Shown here: in pieces, positions 8,542-17,187 of the stretch
How positions within the stretch are numbered: position 1 is the stretch's first letter
Layout of the letters: every line of letters starts with the position of its first letter
Assembly: GCF_004342225.1 (NCBI RefSeq)
Contig: NZ_SMAR01000001.1
Span: 62,001-126,000 of the forward strand
DNA: 64,000 bases
Source: Martelella mediterranea
Lineage (GTDB): Bacteria; Pseudomonadota; Alphaproteobacteria; Rhizobiales; Rhizobiaceae
Direction of reading: 5' to 3'
Notes under the pieces: model-generated
What the model was told of the DNA's origin: nothing
Database searches by the model: none
The model's input: the letters and a program-made list of their open reading frames with translations, nothing else
Position numbers and translations under genes: made by a program

Positions 8542-9464
8542 ATATTCTTCTTCTGGCAGAAGTCAGCGGTGACGCACTTTTGCGCGATGCAACGGCCAAA
8601 GCTGTCAGTGCTGTGTCCGGTCTGGGTGACGTGACGGTGCTGGTTGCAGGCTATGGCATTTCCGGCGCAGCGCAACAGGCCGCAACGATCGATGGTGTCT
8701 CGAAAGTGCTGGCGGCCGACTCCGAAAGCCTTGGTCATCGGCTTGCAGAGGCCATGGCTGATCTGATCGTATCGATTACCGACGACTATGATTTGATTGC
8801 GGCGGCAGCCACCAGCGACGGCAAGAATATCATGCCGCGCGTCGCTGCACTTTTAGATGTCATGATCATTTCGGATGTGACGGCTGTCGTTGATGCAGAG
8901 ACGTTTGAACGGCCCATTTATGCCGGCAACGCCATCCAGACGGTGAAAACTGCTGATAAGAAGAAGGCTCTCACCATCCGCACATCCGGGTTCAGTGCAG
9001 CCGGTGAAGCTGCAGCGGCTCCGGTTGACATGGTCAACTATGCTGAGAGCGATCACGCTTCAGAATGGCTTGGGGATCAGGTGGCAGAAAGTGATCGCCC
9101 GGATCTGACCTCGGCGCGTGTCGTGGTCTCCGGCGGGCGTGGTGTCGGCTCGAAAGAGCAGTTTGCCGTCGTTGAAGGGCTTGCCGATAAGCTGGGCGCT
9201 GCCGTGGGCGCGTCGCGGGCTGCCGTGGATTCCGGGTATGCGCCGAATGACTGGCAGGTTGGCCAGACCGGCAAGGTTGTCGCACCGGAGCTTTATGTGG
9301 CCTGCGGCATATCCGGAGCAATCCAGCATCTGGCAGGCATGAAGGATTCCAGGATCATTGTGGCCATCAACAAAGATGAGGAAGCGCCGATTTTTCAGGT
9401 GGCCGATTATGGCATCGTCGGAGATTTGTTCGACATCGTGCCGGAGATGACTGAGAAACTCTAG
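8538..9464 (+). CDS. etfA: Electron transfer flavoprotein alpha subunit
   Basis: This is the FAD-carrying subunit of ETF, 308 residues. The C-terminal FAD domain is clear: [14 protein letters not shown], then [40 protein letters not shown] and [20 protein letters not shown]. The N-terminal half is the usual poorly conserved domain that contacts EtfB. The length is typical. It overlaps etfB by 4 bases (ATGA) and ends the operon, facing the nitronate monooxygenase gene on the other strand. Confidence 0.96.
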   Translation: MNILLLAEVSGDALLRDATAKAVSAVSGLGDVTVLVAGYGISGAAQQAATIDGVSKVLAADSESLGHRLAEAMADLIVSITDDYDLIAAAATSDGKNIMPRVAALLDVMIISDVTAVVDAETFERPIYAGNAIQTVKTADKKKALTIRTSGFSAAGEAAAAPVDMVNYAESDHASEWLGDQVAESDRPDLTSARVVVSGGRGVGSKEQFAVVEGLADKLGAAVGASRAAVDSGYAPNDWQVGQTGKVVAPELYVACGISGAIQHLAGMKDSRIIVAINKDEEAPIFQVADYGIVGDLFDIVPEMTEKL

Positions 9465-9475
9465 AACAAGCCGAT

Positions 9476-9515
9476 AGAGCGGGTTTGCGCTTCAGTGAAA
9501 CGCCAGGCCCGCTCT
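9476..9515. terminator. Hairpin between convergent etfA and nitronate monooxygenase genes
   Basis: AGAGCGGG and CCCGCTCT form a perfect 8-bp inverted repeat in the short convergent gap. No clear T run follows on either side, so it may block transcription weakly or only stabilise message ends. Confidence 0.4.
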
Positions 9516-9533
9516 AAAGCCGCTCGTCATATT

Positions 9534-10466
9534 TTAGGCCTCCCGGCCAAGCCGTTTGCAGGTTTCGTGATATTCTGACTCCAGCCTTGCAACAAGCGCG
9601 CGCACGGTCGGGATATCCTCCACGCAACCGACACCCTGACCGGCCGACCAGACCGTTTTCCACGCCTTTGCTTCTGAGCCCAGATCCATTTTTCCGTGGT
9701 CAGGAAGGTTATCAGGGTCCAGACCAGCCGCAAGCATGCTCGGCCGCATGAAGTTTGCCGGAACGCCGGAAATGCGCGGCGTGTAGAGAATATCAGCCGC
9801 GTGGCCCTCAACGATCATCTGCTTGTAATCCGCATCGACCATAGCTTCCTGCGTCGCGAGAAATCGCGTTCCCAGATAGGCAAAATCAGCGCCCAATGCG
9901 CGGGCTGCCACGATGTGTGCGCCGGTGGACATCGCGCCTGAAAGGATCACGGGTCCATCAAAAATTGCGCGAATTTCACTGACGAGAGCGAAGGGGCTCA
10001 GCGTGCCGGCATGGCCGCCAGCCCCAGCGCAAACGGCGATAATACCATCTGCGCCCGCTTCAATGGCCTTTTCTGCGTGGCGGCGGGTGGTGACATCATG
10101 AAACACCAGGCCGCCATAAGAATGCACGGCATCGACCACATCTTTCACAGCACCAAGCGAGGTAATGACCAGCGGCACTTTATGCGCAACACTCAGCTCC
10201 AGGTCGGCTTTCAGTCTTGTATTGGTCTTGTGGACGATCAGATTAACACCGAACGGTGCTGCCTCAGAATGCGCGCCGAGCCTGCTTTCGATCTCACTGA
10301 GCCATGTGGCATAGCCCTCGCTCGTGCGCTGATTAAGCGCCGGGAACGTGCCGCAGATGCCGGCCTTGCAACATTCGACGACCAGATCCGGACCCGAGGC
10401 CAGAAACATCGGCGCTGCAATGACCGGCAGTTTCAGTCGCCGGGCGAAACTTTGGGGTGTTGGCAT
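9534..10466 (-). CDS. Nitronate monooxygenase (2-nitropropane dioxygenase family)
   Basis: This is an FMN-dependent TIM-barrel enzyme of 310 residues that oxidises alkyl nitronates such as propionate-3-nitronate. Visible landmarks are the N-terminal LKLPVIAAPMFLASGPDLV, the middle GADGIIAVCAGAGGHAGTLS, which contains the active-site histidine, and the FMN phosphate region PVILSGAMSTGAHIVAARAL followed by GADFAYLGTRFLATQEAM. The length is normal. It lies 29 bases downstream of a hotdog-fold thioesterase gene on the same strand and is probably co-transcribed with it, opposite to the fatty-acid operon. Some members are annotated as trans-enoyl reductases, so a lipid-related role is possible. Confidence 0.85.
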   Translation of the reverse strand: MPTPQSFARRLKLPVIAAPMFLASGPDLVVECCKAGICGTFPALNQRTSEGYATWLSEIESRLGAHSEAAPFGVNLIVHKTNTRLKADLELSVAHKVPLVITSLGAVKDVVDAVHSYGGLVFHDVTTRRHAEKAIEAGADGIIAVCAGAGGHAGTLSPFALVSEIRAIFDGPVILSGAMSTGAHIVAARALGADFAYLGTRFLATQEAMVDADYKQMIVEGHAADILYTPRISGVPANFMRPSMLAAGLDPDNLPDHGKMDLGSEAKAWKTVWSAGQGVGCVEDIPTVRALVARLESEYHETCKRLGREA

Positions 10467-10495
10467 GCATGCTCCTCCTCATGGATGCAATCGGT

Positions 10496-11092
10496 CTATT
10501 GTGCGTTGACAGCGATGGCTTCCGCCATTGGCTTTTCATGCTTTTCAGCAAGTTTGCTTCGCTCTTCCGCTGAAAGCAGAACCGTGCAGGTTTCCGGCAG
10601 TGGCGGGCTTTCGGGCAGGGGGCCTAACGGGGCGAACAGATCGGCTGTTCTGACCTTTCTTGACTTTGCACCGGGTTCCAGCATGACAGCGCGCACGACA
10701 GCGGTAACAGCAATCTCGCCCTTGCTGCGTCCTGAAAGCGGGATAATGCGGTGCTCCATGAAGAGCGACTGTTCCGTCCAGCCAACCACCGCCGTTTCCA
10801 TGCGAAACCGCTGAAAGAGGCCAAGCGGGCGGCGATAGCGTGCGTTTAGGCCCGTCAGAACCGGTTGCCACTTCTTCCGGCGCATATGCTGACCGAGACC
10901 TGAGCGAAACAGGAGGTCCATGCGGCCAATATCCATGAGTGTCAGATAGCGGCCATTATTGACGTGTAGGTTGAGGTCGAGATCATGCGGCCAGACCCGC
11001 ATTGTGATCGCCGAGATATCTTCCGGTGGTCGCAATGGCGGTGCAGATTTGGTCTTGATCAGGGTTTTGAACAGTCTCAGCCAGACATACAT
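10496..11092 (-). CDS. Hotdog-fold acyl-CoA thioesterase
   Basis: This encodes 198 residues. The N-terminal half shows the 4-hydroxybenzoyl-CoA thioesterase-type pattern HDLDLNLHVNNGRYLTLMDI, where Asp and the HxNN segment mark the active site of this group. The C-terminal tail after about residue 150 is charged and proline-rich. It probably hydrolyses acyl-CoA thioesters, which fits its position divergent from fadD and next to the beta-oxidation genes. The shared 184-base intergenic region with fadD carries a candidate operator, so both sides could respond to the same signal. The substrate chain length cannot be judged. Confidence 0.78.
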   Translation of the reverse strand: MYVWLRLFKTLIKTKSAPPLRPPEDISAITMRVWPHDLDLNLHVNNGRYLTLMDIGRMDLLFRSGLGQHMRRKKWQPVLTGLNARYRRPLGLFQRFRMETAVVGWTEQSLFMEHRIIPLSGRSKGEIAVTAVVRAVMLEPGAKSRKVRTADLFAPLGPLPESPPLPETCTVLLSAEERSKLAEKHEKPMAEAIAVNAQ

Positions 11093-11168
11093 GGCGCTGC
11101 GAAGCCTTTGGTTCAGAAGTAAAAATTCGTTTTGTCAGTTGCCGTTTGACGGCAATCAATAATTTCCC

Positions 11169-11196
11169 TTGAAAAGGGGTGACGTATACGTATAGT
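11169..11196 (+). promoter_or_regulatory. fadD promoter with embedded operator-like motif
   Basis: -35 TTGAAA (11169-11174), a 16-base spacer and -10 TATAGT (11191-11196). The motif TGACGTATACGTAT (11180-11193), which contains the perfect palindrome ACGTATACGT, lies between and over these elements. It resembles the motifs near etfB and fadL. Confidence 0.6.
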
Positions 11197-11276
11197 ATGT
11201 TTCCTTATAGTCATGTCCAGTAAAAATTACCGGATCAACCGCCTTTGAGGAGAGGCGCCGGTGAGGAGGAGGCGAC

Positions 11277-13058
11277 GTGAAGCAGGATATGCATGCACAG
11301 GCGGCAGAAGATGCCGCATATGGCGGGGCTGAAGCATCGCCGACAAAAGGTGGGGTCCTACGCCCGTTTGATCCCGATGAAATTTTGCCGACTTTGCCGG
11401 CGTTTCTCGATGAATCGGTGGCACGTTTTGCAGACAAGGCTGCGATTGAATTCTTCGGTCGCAGCTGGTCGTATCGGGATATTGGCCAACTGGTGGACAA
11501 GATGGCTGCTGGCCTTGCTGCTCTTGGTGTGGAAAAGGGCATGCGGGTTGGGCTTTGTCTGCCGAATTCGCCCTATTCGGTAATTTCTTTTTTCGCCGTT
11601 TTAAAAGCCGGCGGTACGGTCGTTAATTACAATCCGCTTTACACCAGTCGCGAGTTGGCTGCGCAGATTGCCGATTCCGGAACAGAGCTGATGATCACGC
11701 TTGATCTGAAGGCGGTGTATCAGGGGCTGGGTCCCATCATTGCCGAAAGCGGGCTGAAACGTGTGGTCGTCTGCCCGATGGCCGATGCTCTGCCGCCTGC
11801 CAAGGGGCTGCTGTTCCGTATCTTCAAACGATCAGAGCGTGCCGATATTCCGGCAGATGATCGCCATATCGCCTTTGATGCTGTGATAAAGCGCGGCAGT
11901 GCAAGCAGGGTGCCAGGTGTCCATATCGAGCCGGAAGATATTGCCGTTCTGCAATATACCGGCGGCACCACCGGTGTTCCCAAAGGGGCGATGCTCTCAC
12001 ATCGCGCCCTTGTGGCCAATGCGCGCCAGCTTGTTGCCCAGCCAGGATGTGATGTGCTGATCGAGGGCGAGGAGAGTATCGTCGGCGTTTTGCCGTTTTT
12101 CCACGTTTTCGCGATGACGGTTTGCATGTTGTTTGCCATTGAGATCGGTGCCGTCATGGTGCTGGTTCCGCGTTTCAACAAGGAAGAGCTGATCGGGCTT
12201 ATGGAAAAGCGCAAGCCGACGCTGTTTCCAGCCGTTCCGACCATTTACGGCGCGATCAATGCCCTCGCCGAAACACGAAAGCTGCATCTGGAATCGCTGA
12301 AGATCTGCATCTCCGGAGGCGCGCCGTTGCCGCTTGAAGTGCGGGCAGACTTTGAGGAACTGACCGGCTGCAAACTTTCTGAAGGTTATGGTCTGACGGA
12401 ATGCTCTCCGGTTGTTTCAGTGAACCCCTTCGACGGACGTCCTGTCCGGGCGGGTTCTGCAGGATTGCCGATGCCCGGCACGAGCCTTGAAATTCGTGAC
12501 TCAGAAAACCCGGCTGTGCTGCTGCCCAGAAGTGTCAAAGGCGAGCTTTGGGTACGCGGGCCGCAGGTTATGTCCGGTTACTGGAACAAGCCGGATGAAA
12601 CCGCCCATGTGCTGCGCGATGGCGCTTTGAGGACCGGTGATGTCGGTTATGTCGATGAAGACGGCTATCTTTTCCTCGTCGATCGCCTGAAAGACATGAT
12701 TATCTGCTCGGGATACAATGTCTATCCGCGTGTGATTGAGGACGCGCTTTACGAGCATGATGCGATTGCGGAAGTGATCGTGATCGGCGTGCGTGATGCG
12801 TATCGCGGCGAAACGCCGAAGGCCTTTGTGACGCTGCGTGAGGGTGCGAGCGTTTCGATTGAAGATCTTCATGCATTTCTGGTGCCGCGTCTTTCAAAGA
12901 TCGAATTGCCACGTGAAATCGAAATCCGTGACAGCCTGCCGAAAACCATGATCGGCAAGCTTTCGAAGAAAGAGTTGATCGAGGAAGAACGGCGCTCAAC
13001 ACATCACAAGACCGGTGCGTCCGAAGATGAGGAGGCACGTCGTCATGTTGACGCATAG
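11277..13058 (+). CDS. fadD: Long-chain fatty-acid--CoA ligase
   Basis: This enzyme activates fatty acids to acyl-CoA via an acyl-adenylate; 593 residues. A GTG start is used, set by the ribosome binding site GAGGAGGAG. The ATP-binding loop YTGGTTGVPKGAMLSH is complete, as are the ISGGAPLPLEVRADFEEL region, the adenine-binding GYGLTECSPVV, and the hinge around RTGDVGYVDEDGYLFLVDR. The C-terminal catalytic lysine region PKTMIGKLSKKEL is present. It opens the beta-oxidation operon and is followed after 14 bases by a MerR-type regulator. The chain-length preference is inferred from context (FadL-like porin and long-chain enzymes nearby). Confidence 0.9.
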   Translation: MKQDMHAQAAEDAAYGGAEASPTKGGVLRPFDPDEILPTLPAFLDESVARFADKAAIEFFGRSWSYRDIGQLVDKMAAGLAALGVEKGMRVGLCLPNSPYSVISFFAVLKAGGTVVNYNPLYTSRELAAQIADSGTELMITLDLKAVYQGLGPIIAESGLKRVVVCPMADALPPAKGLLFRIFKRSERADIPADDRHIAFDAVIKRGSASRVPGVHIEPEDIAVLQYTGGTTGVPKGAMLSHRALVANARQLVAQPGCDVLIEGEESIVGVLPFFHVFAMTVCMLFAIEIGAVMVLVPRFNKEELIGLMEKRKPTLFPAVPTIYGAINALAETRKLHLESLKICISGGAPLPLEVRADFEELTGCKLSEGYGLTECSPVVSVNPFDGRPVRAGSAGLPMPGTSLEIRDSENPAVLLPRSVKGELWVRGPQVMSGYWNKPDETAHVLRDGALRTGDVGYVDEDGYLFLVDRLKDMIICSGYNVYPRVIEDALYEHDAIAEVIVIGVRDAYRGETPKAFVTLREGASVSIEDLHAFLVPRLSKIELPREIEIRDSLPKTMIGKLSKKELIEEERRSTHHKTGASEDEEARRHVDA

Positions 13059-13072
13059 GGCAGGAGACCGCT

Positions 13073-13501
13073 ATGGTAAGCCGTTCGAAAAAAAGAAGGT
13101 TTCCAGTGTCGGATCAGTTCTTCACAGTGACCCAGCTTGCCGAGGAGCTAGGGATGACGCCACGGGCCGTGCGGTTTTACGAAACCAAAGGGCTTATCAA
13201 TCCCGGTCGTGCGGGCAAGACGCGGATTTACACGCAGCGCGACCGTGCGCGTCTGATCCTCATTCTGCGCGGCAAGCGGCTTGGCTTTTCGCTTCAGGAG
13301 ATCAAGAATTTTCTCGATCTTTACGAAATCGACCGGACACAGCAGGAACAGCTGACAGCGCTGATTGCGGCGGTGCGCGAGCGCATGGGCATGCTTATCG
13401 AACAAAGAGAAGCGCTGGAACTTACGCTGAAAGAGCTGAAAGCCGTCGAGCGCGAGGCAGAGGAGCGCCTTTCACAAAAGGCAGGGAAACTGGCCAGCTA
13501 A
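13073..13501 (+). CDS. MerR-family transcriptional regulator
   Basis: This encodes 142 residues (the start at MVSRSKK; a GTG at 13106 is an alternative). The N-terminal winged helix-turn-helix reads FTVTQLAEELGMTPRAVRFY and continues YETKGLINPGRAGKTRIYT. The C-terminal half is a long, charged coiled coil for dimerisation (about residues 85-135) with no cysteines, so it does not sense metal or redox like classical MerR. Members of this kind, such as LiuR, control branched-chain amino acid and fatty acid degradation in proteobacteria. Its place inside the fadD operon supports control of fatty-acid oxidation, perhaps through the 14-bp motif seen upstream of etfB, fadD and fadL. Confidence 0.85.
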   Translation: MVSRSKKRRFPVSDQFFTVTQLAEELGMTPRAVRFYETKGLINPGRAGKTRIYTQRDRARLILILRGKRLGFSLQEIKNFLDLYEIDRTQQEQLTALIAAVRERMGMLIEQREALELTLKELKAVEREAEERLSQKAGKLAS

Positions 13502-13624
13502 ACGGCGCGGGATCGCCGCTCGGTGGTTTTGAACAAACTGGCACCCCGTCAGTCGAAACAAACAAGTATCGCGGCAATGCTCCGGCTTGTCAGCGCCCTT
13601 GGTCGCATCTTTTTATCTATTCAG

Positions 13625-13678
13625 GGCATGCAAGTGCAGTCACTCACGTGGCTGGGCAGCCTGGCTGCATGCCTTTTT
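13625..13678 (+). promoter_or_regulatory. Hairpin with T run between merR-type gene and thiolase
   Basis: GGCATGCA and TGCATGCC form an 8-bp outer stem enclosing an inner GGCTG/CAGCC stem; five T residues follow. It could end the fadD transcript or act as an attenuator in the 211-base gap before the thiolase gene. Confidence 0.45.
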
Positions 13679-13712
13679 CATCCAACAGCATTCAGGTTTT
13701 CGGGAGGATGCC

Positions 13713-14849
13713 ATGACGAATGTCGTCATCGCGGGCTATAAGCGCTCGCCATTTGCACTTGCTCACAAGGGTGAACTCAAACGGGTCCGCCCTGATGATC
13801 TGGCCGCACAGGTGGTCGGCGGACTGGTGGAGCAGTCCGGGGTTAATCCGGAAGATATTGAAGATCTGATTCTGGGCTGCGCGTTCCCGGAAGCCGAGCA
13901 AGGCCTCAATCTGGCGCGCCTGGTTGTTTTGCTTGCCGGTCTGCCACAGTCGGTCGGCGGCGTTACAGTCAACCGTTTCTGCGGCTCGTCGATGCAATCG
14001 ATCCACATGGCTGCCGGACAGATCCAGCTTGGTGCCGGTGAGGTGTTCGTATGTGCCGGCATCGAAAGCATGAGCCGCGTTCCGATGATGGGTTATAATC
14101 CGCTGCCTAATCCATCGCTGCATGCCAGGATCCCCGGGGCCTATATGGGCATGGGCGACACGGCAGAAAATGTCGCGACGAAATGGCAGATTTCGCGTGA
14201 AGAACAGGAAAGCTTTGCCGTCAAAAGCCAGGAAAAGGCAGCGGCAGCTCAAAATTCCGGGAAGTTTTCCGATGAGATCATACCGATCAAGGTGAACGGT
14301 TCTGCCGTCAGCGAAGATGGATGCATCCGGCCAGAAACGACGGCAGAGGTGCTGGCTGGGTTGAAATCTGCGTTTTCTGAAGACGGAACGGTGACGGCGG
14401 GCACGTCCTCGCCGCTTACAGATGGTGCTTCGGCAGTGCTGGTCTGCTCGGAAGCCTATGCAGAAAAGCACGGGCTGTCGCCGCTGGCACGCCTGACATC
14501 CGTCGGGATTGCCGGCTGTGCTCCGGAAATCATGGGCATCGGCCCGGTCGGTGCGACACGCAAGGCCTTGTCGCGCGCCGGTCTCGAAGCCGGGGCAATG
14601 GATGTTGTCGAGCTGAATGAAGCCTTTGCCAGCCAGTCGATTGCCTGCATGCGCGAGCTCGGGCTTGGCGCAGATAAGGTCAATCTGGACGGCGGTGCCA
14701 TCGCTCTTGGCCATCCGCTGGGTGCCACCGGTGCCCGCATTGTCGGCAAGGCCGCATCACTTCTGAAGCGTGAAGGCGGCCAGTATGCACTTGCCACCCA
14801 GTGCATTGGCGGCGGGCAGGGTATTGCAACCATTCTGGAGCGTGTCTGA
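13713..14849 (+). CDS. fadA: Acetyl-CoA acyltransferase (3-ketoacyl-CoA thiolase)
   Basis: This is the thiolytic step of beta-oxidation, 378 residues. The start MTNVVIAGYKRSPF follows CGGGAGG. The nucleophilic cysteine lies in VNRFCGSSMQSIHMAAGQIQ, the histidine motif in GGAIALGHPLGATGARI, and the second cysteine in QCIGGGQG. The segment GTVTAGTSSPLTDGASAVLV is typical of FadA/FadI-type degradative thiolases. The length is slightly short but complete. The stop overlaps the start of the next gene by one base (TGATG), giving the usual thiolase-multifunctional enzyme pair. It is preceded by a 211-base gap with a hairpin, so it may have its own promoter. Confidence 0.92.
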   Translation: MTNVVIAGYKRSPFALAHKGELKRVRPDDLAAQVVGGLVEQSGVNPEDIEDLILGCAFPEAEQGLNLARLVVLLAGLPQSVGGVTVNRFCGSSMQSIHMAAGQIQLGAGEVFVCAGIESMSRVPMMGYNPLPNPSLHARIPGAYMGMGDTAENVATKWQISREEQESFAVKSQEKAAAAQNSGKFSDEIIPIKVNGSAVSEDGCIRPETTAEVLAGLKSAFSEDGTVTAGTSSPLTDGASAVLVCSEAYAEKHGLSPLARLTSVGIAGCAPEIMGIGPVGATRKALSRAGLEAGAMDVVELNEAFASQSIACMRELGLGADKVNLDGGAIALGHPLGATGARIVGKAASLLKREGGQYALATQCIGGGQGIATILERV

Positions 14850-17170
14850 TGAGCAAGATCAACAAGGTCGCGGTTATCGGCGCCGGCGTCATGGGGTCCG
14901 GCATTGCCGCTCAGGTCGCCAATGCCGGTCATTCCGTGCTGCTTCTGGATATCGTGCCGGAAGGGGCTGAAAACCGGAATATCATTGCCGAAACCGCGTT
15001 GCAGAAAATGATGAAGGCCGACCCGGCGCCGTTCATGTCCAAACGGGCGGCGAAGCTGGTTGAAACCGGTAATGTCGAAGATGACCTTGAAAAACTGGCG
15101 GATGTCGACTGGGTTATCGAGGTTGTGATCGAAAAGCTGGACGTCAAGCAGGCCCTTTACCGCCGGATCGACACCGTCAGAAAGCCGGGCACAGCCATCT
15201 CATCCAACACCTCGACAATACCGCTTGAGAAGCTGGTTGAGGGGATGCCGGAAGCGTTTCAACGTGATTTCATGATCACGCACTTCTTCAATCCACCGCG
15301 TTACATGCGGCTGATGGAGCTGGTGCTGGGTGCAAAGACGGATAAGGCGCTGGCTCAGTCAGTGGAGGATTTTGCCGACCGGAAGCTCGGCAAGAGCGTT
15401 GTCCATTGCAATGATCGTCCCGGCTTTGTTGCCAACCGTCTCGGAACAACATGGATCCAGCTCGGTGTGTTGAAGGCGCTTGAAGAGGGCTTGAGCGTTG
15501 AAGAAGCTGATGCCGTTATGGGCAAGCCGTTCGGTATTCCTAAAACCGGCATTTTCGGGCTGATTGATCTGGTCGGGCTGGATCTGATGCCGCATATCGG
15601 TGCCAGCCTGAAAAGCACGCTGCCGGAAGGTGATCTGTTCCATGAAACCAACCGTGATCTTCCGCTCGTCAATCGCATGATTGAGGAGGGCTATACCGGC
15701 CGCAAGGGGAAGGGCGGTTTCTATCGTCTCAACCGCGCAACAGGCCAGAAGATCAAAGAGGGCATCGATCTTGAAACTGGTGAATACCGTGTTTCTGTCA
15801 AACCAGACCACCCGAAACTCAAGGCGGCGAAGAAACCGCGTCAGGTTCTGGAGATTGATGGGCCGCTGGGCCGTTATGCGCTCGGTGTGATGACCAATAC
15901 ACTTGCCTATGCGGCGCGTCTTGTTGGCGATGCGGCCGATGACATTGCCTCGATCGATGAGGTGATGCGTCTCGGCTATAACTGGCGCTGGGGGCCATTT
16001 GAGCTGGTCGACCTAATCGGTAGCGAATGGCTGGTTGCGAAAATGCGGGAAAACGGTATCGACGTGCCGGAACTTCTCGACAATCTGGGCGACAAAACCT
16101 TCTACCGCATCGAAGACGGTCGCCGTCAGGCTCTGCAGCCTGATGGTTCCTACCGCGACATTGCACGGCCGGAAGGCGTTATCATGCTTGAGGATTTCAA
16201 GCGCACGCAAGAACCGCTTCTGAAAAACGGCTCGGCTGCTGTCTGGGATATCGGCGATGATGTTCTGTGCTTTGAGTTTACATCCAAGGCCAATGCCATG
16301 GATGACCAGATCATGGACCTGCTCAACAAGACCATCGGTCTGGTCAAGCGTAAATACAAGGCACTGGTGATCTATAATGAAGGCACGAATTTCTCGGTTG
16401 GCGCCAATCTGGGGCTGGCTTTGTTCGTGGCCAATATCGCGGCCTGGGGGGAAATCGAGAAGCTCGTTTCCAGCGGTCAGAGCACCTACAAGAAGATGAA
16501 ATATGCGCCATTCCCGGTTGTGGCAGCGCCGTCCGGCATGGCGCTTGGCGGCGGCTGCGAAGTCCTCCTTCATGTCGATGCCGTTCAGGCACATGCGGAA
16601 AGTTATATCGGGCTCGTCGAATGCGGTGTCGGTCTGGTTCCGGCATGGGGCGGGTGCAAGGAAATGCTGACCCGCTGGCAAAAAAGCGGCAAGCTGCCAA
16701 ACGGCCCAATGCCAGCGGCATCCAAAGTTTTCGAGATGATTTCGACCGCAACCGTTGCCAAATCGGCGGAAGAGGCTCGTGAGCTGATGTTCCTGAAAAC
16801 AGATGACGCCGTGACCATGAACCGCTACCGCCTCCTGGCCGATGCCAAGGCGAAGGCGCTTTCATTGGTCGATGGCTACCAACCGCCCGAACCGGAGGAG
16901 GTCTATCTGCCGGGGCCGGCAGGCAAGGTTGCCTTCCAAATGGCTGCTGAAGGATTTGCGAGGCGTGGAATCGCCACCCCGCATGACCTGACAGTGGCGG
17001 ATGAACTGGCAACGGTTCTTTCCGGCGGCCAGACCGATATCTTCGACACGATGGATGAAGACGCGATCATGGAGCTGGAACAGGACAGTTTCATGCGTCT
17101 GGTGAAGAACAACAAAACACTGGCCCGGTTCGAAAGCGTTGTTGAAACCGGAAAACCTTTGAGGAACTGA
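14849..17170 (+). CDS. 3-hydroxyacyl-CoA dehydrogenase / enoyl-CoA hydratase fusion
   Basis: This is a two-domain beta-oxidation enzyme of 773 residues. The order is dehydrogenase first (VAVIGAGVMGSGIAAQVANA at residues 7-26; catalytic region ITHFFNPPRYMRLMEL), then a hydratase/crotonase-like domain in the C-terminal half (FSVGANLGLALFVANIAAWG, VVAAPSGMALGGGCEVLLHV). That is the reverse of E. coli FadB but is a known arrangement (B. subtilis FadN and many alphaproteobacteria). In the crotonase half the glutamate-bearing LVECGVGLVPAWGGCKEML is seen. It is translationally coupled to the thiolase and followed by the acyl-CoA dehydrogenase 17 bases later. Confidence 0.92.
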   Translation: MSKINKVAVIGAGVMGSGIAAQVANAGHSVLLLDIVPEGAENRNIIAETALQKMMKADPAPFMSKRAAKLVETGNVEDDLEKLADVDWVIEVVIEKLDVKQALYRRIDTVRKPGTAISSNTSTIPLEKLVEGMPEAFQRDFMITHFFNPPRYMRLMELVLGAKTDKALAQSVEDFADRKLGKSVVHCNDRPGFVANRLGTTWIQLGVLKALEEGLSVEEADAVMGKPFGIPKTGIFGLIDLVGLDLMPHIGASLKSTLPEGDLFHETNRDLPLVNRMIEEGYTGRKGKGGFYRLNRATGQKIKEGIDLETGEYRVSVKPDHPKLKAAKKPRQVLEIDGPLGRYALGVMTNTLAYAARLVGDAADDIASIDEVMRLGYNWRWGPFELVDLIGSEWLVAKMRENGIDVPELLDNLGDKTFYRIEDGRRQALQPDGSYRDIARPEGVIMLEDFKRTQEPLLKNGSAAVWDIGDDVLCFEFTSKANAMDDQIMDLLNKTIGLVKRKYKALVIYNEGTNFSVGANLGLALFVANIAAWGEIEKLVSSGQSTYKKMKYAPFPVVAAPSGMALGGGCEVLLHVDAVQAHAESYIGLVECGVGLVPAWGGCKEMLTRWQKSGKLPNGPMPAASKVFEMISTATVAKSAEEARELMFLKTDDAVTMNRYRLLADAKAKALSLVDGYQPPEPEEVYLPGPAGKVAFQMAAEGFARRGIATPHDLTVADELATVLSGGQTDIFDTMDEDAIMELEQDSFMRLVKNNKTLARFESVVETGKPLRN

Positions 17171-17187
17171 GGCGAGGAGCTTTACCC

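Noticed and set aside
10011-10814. 267-residue plus-strand open frame opposite the nitronate monooxygenase and thioesterase genes
   Set aside because: It is antisense to two well-supported genes; its residues are those expected from reading a coding strand backwards.
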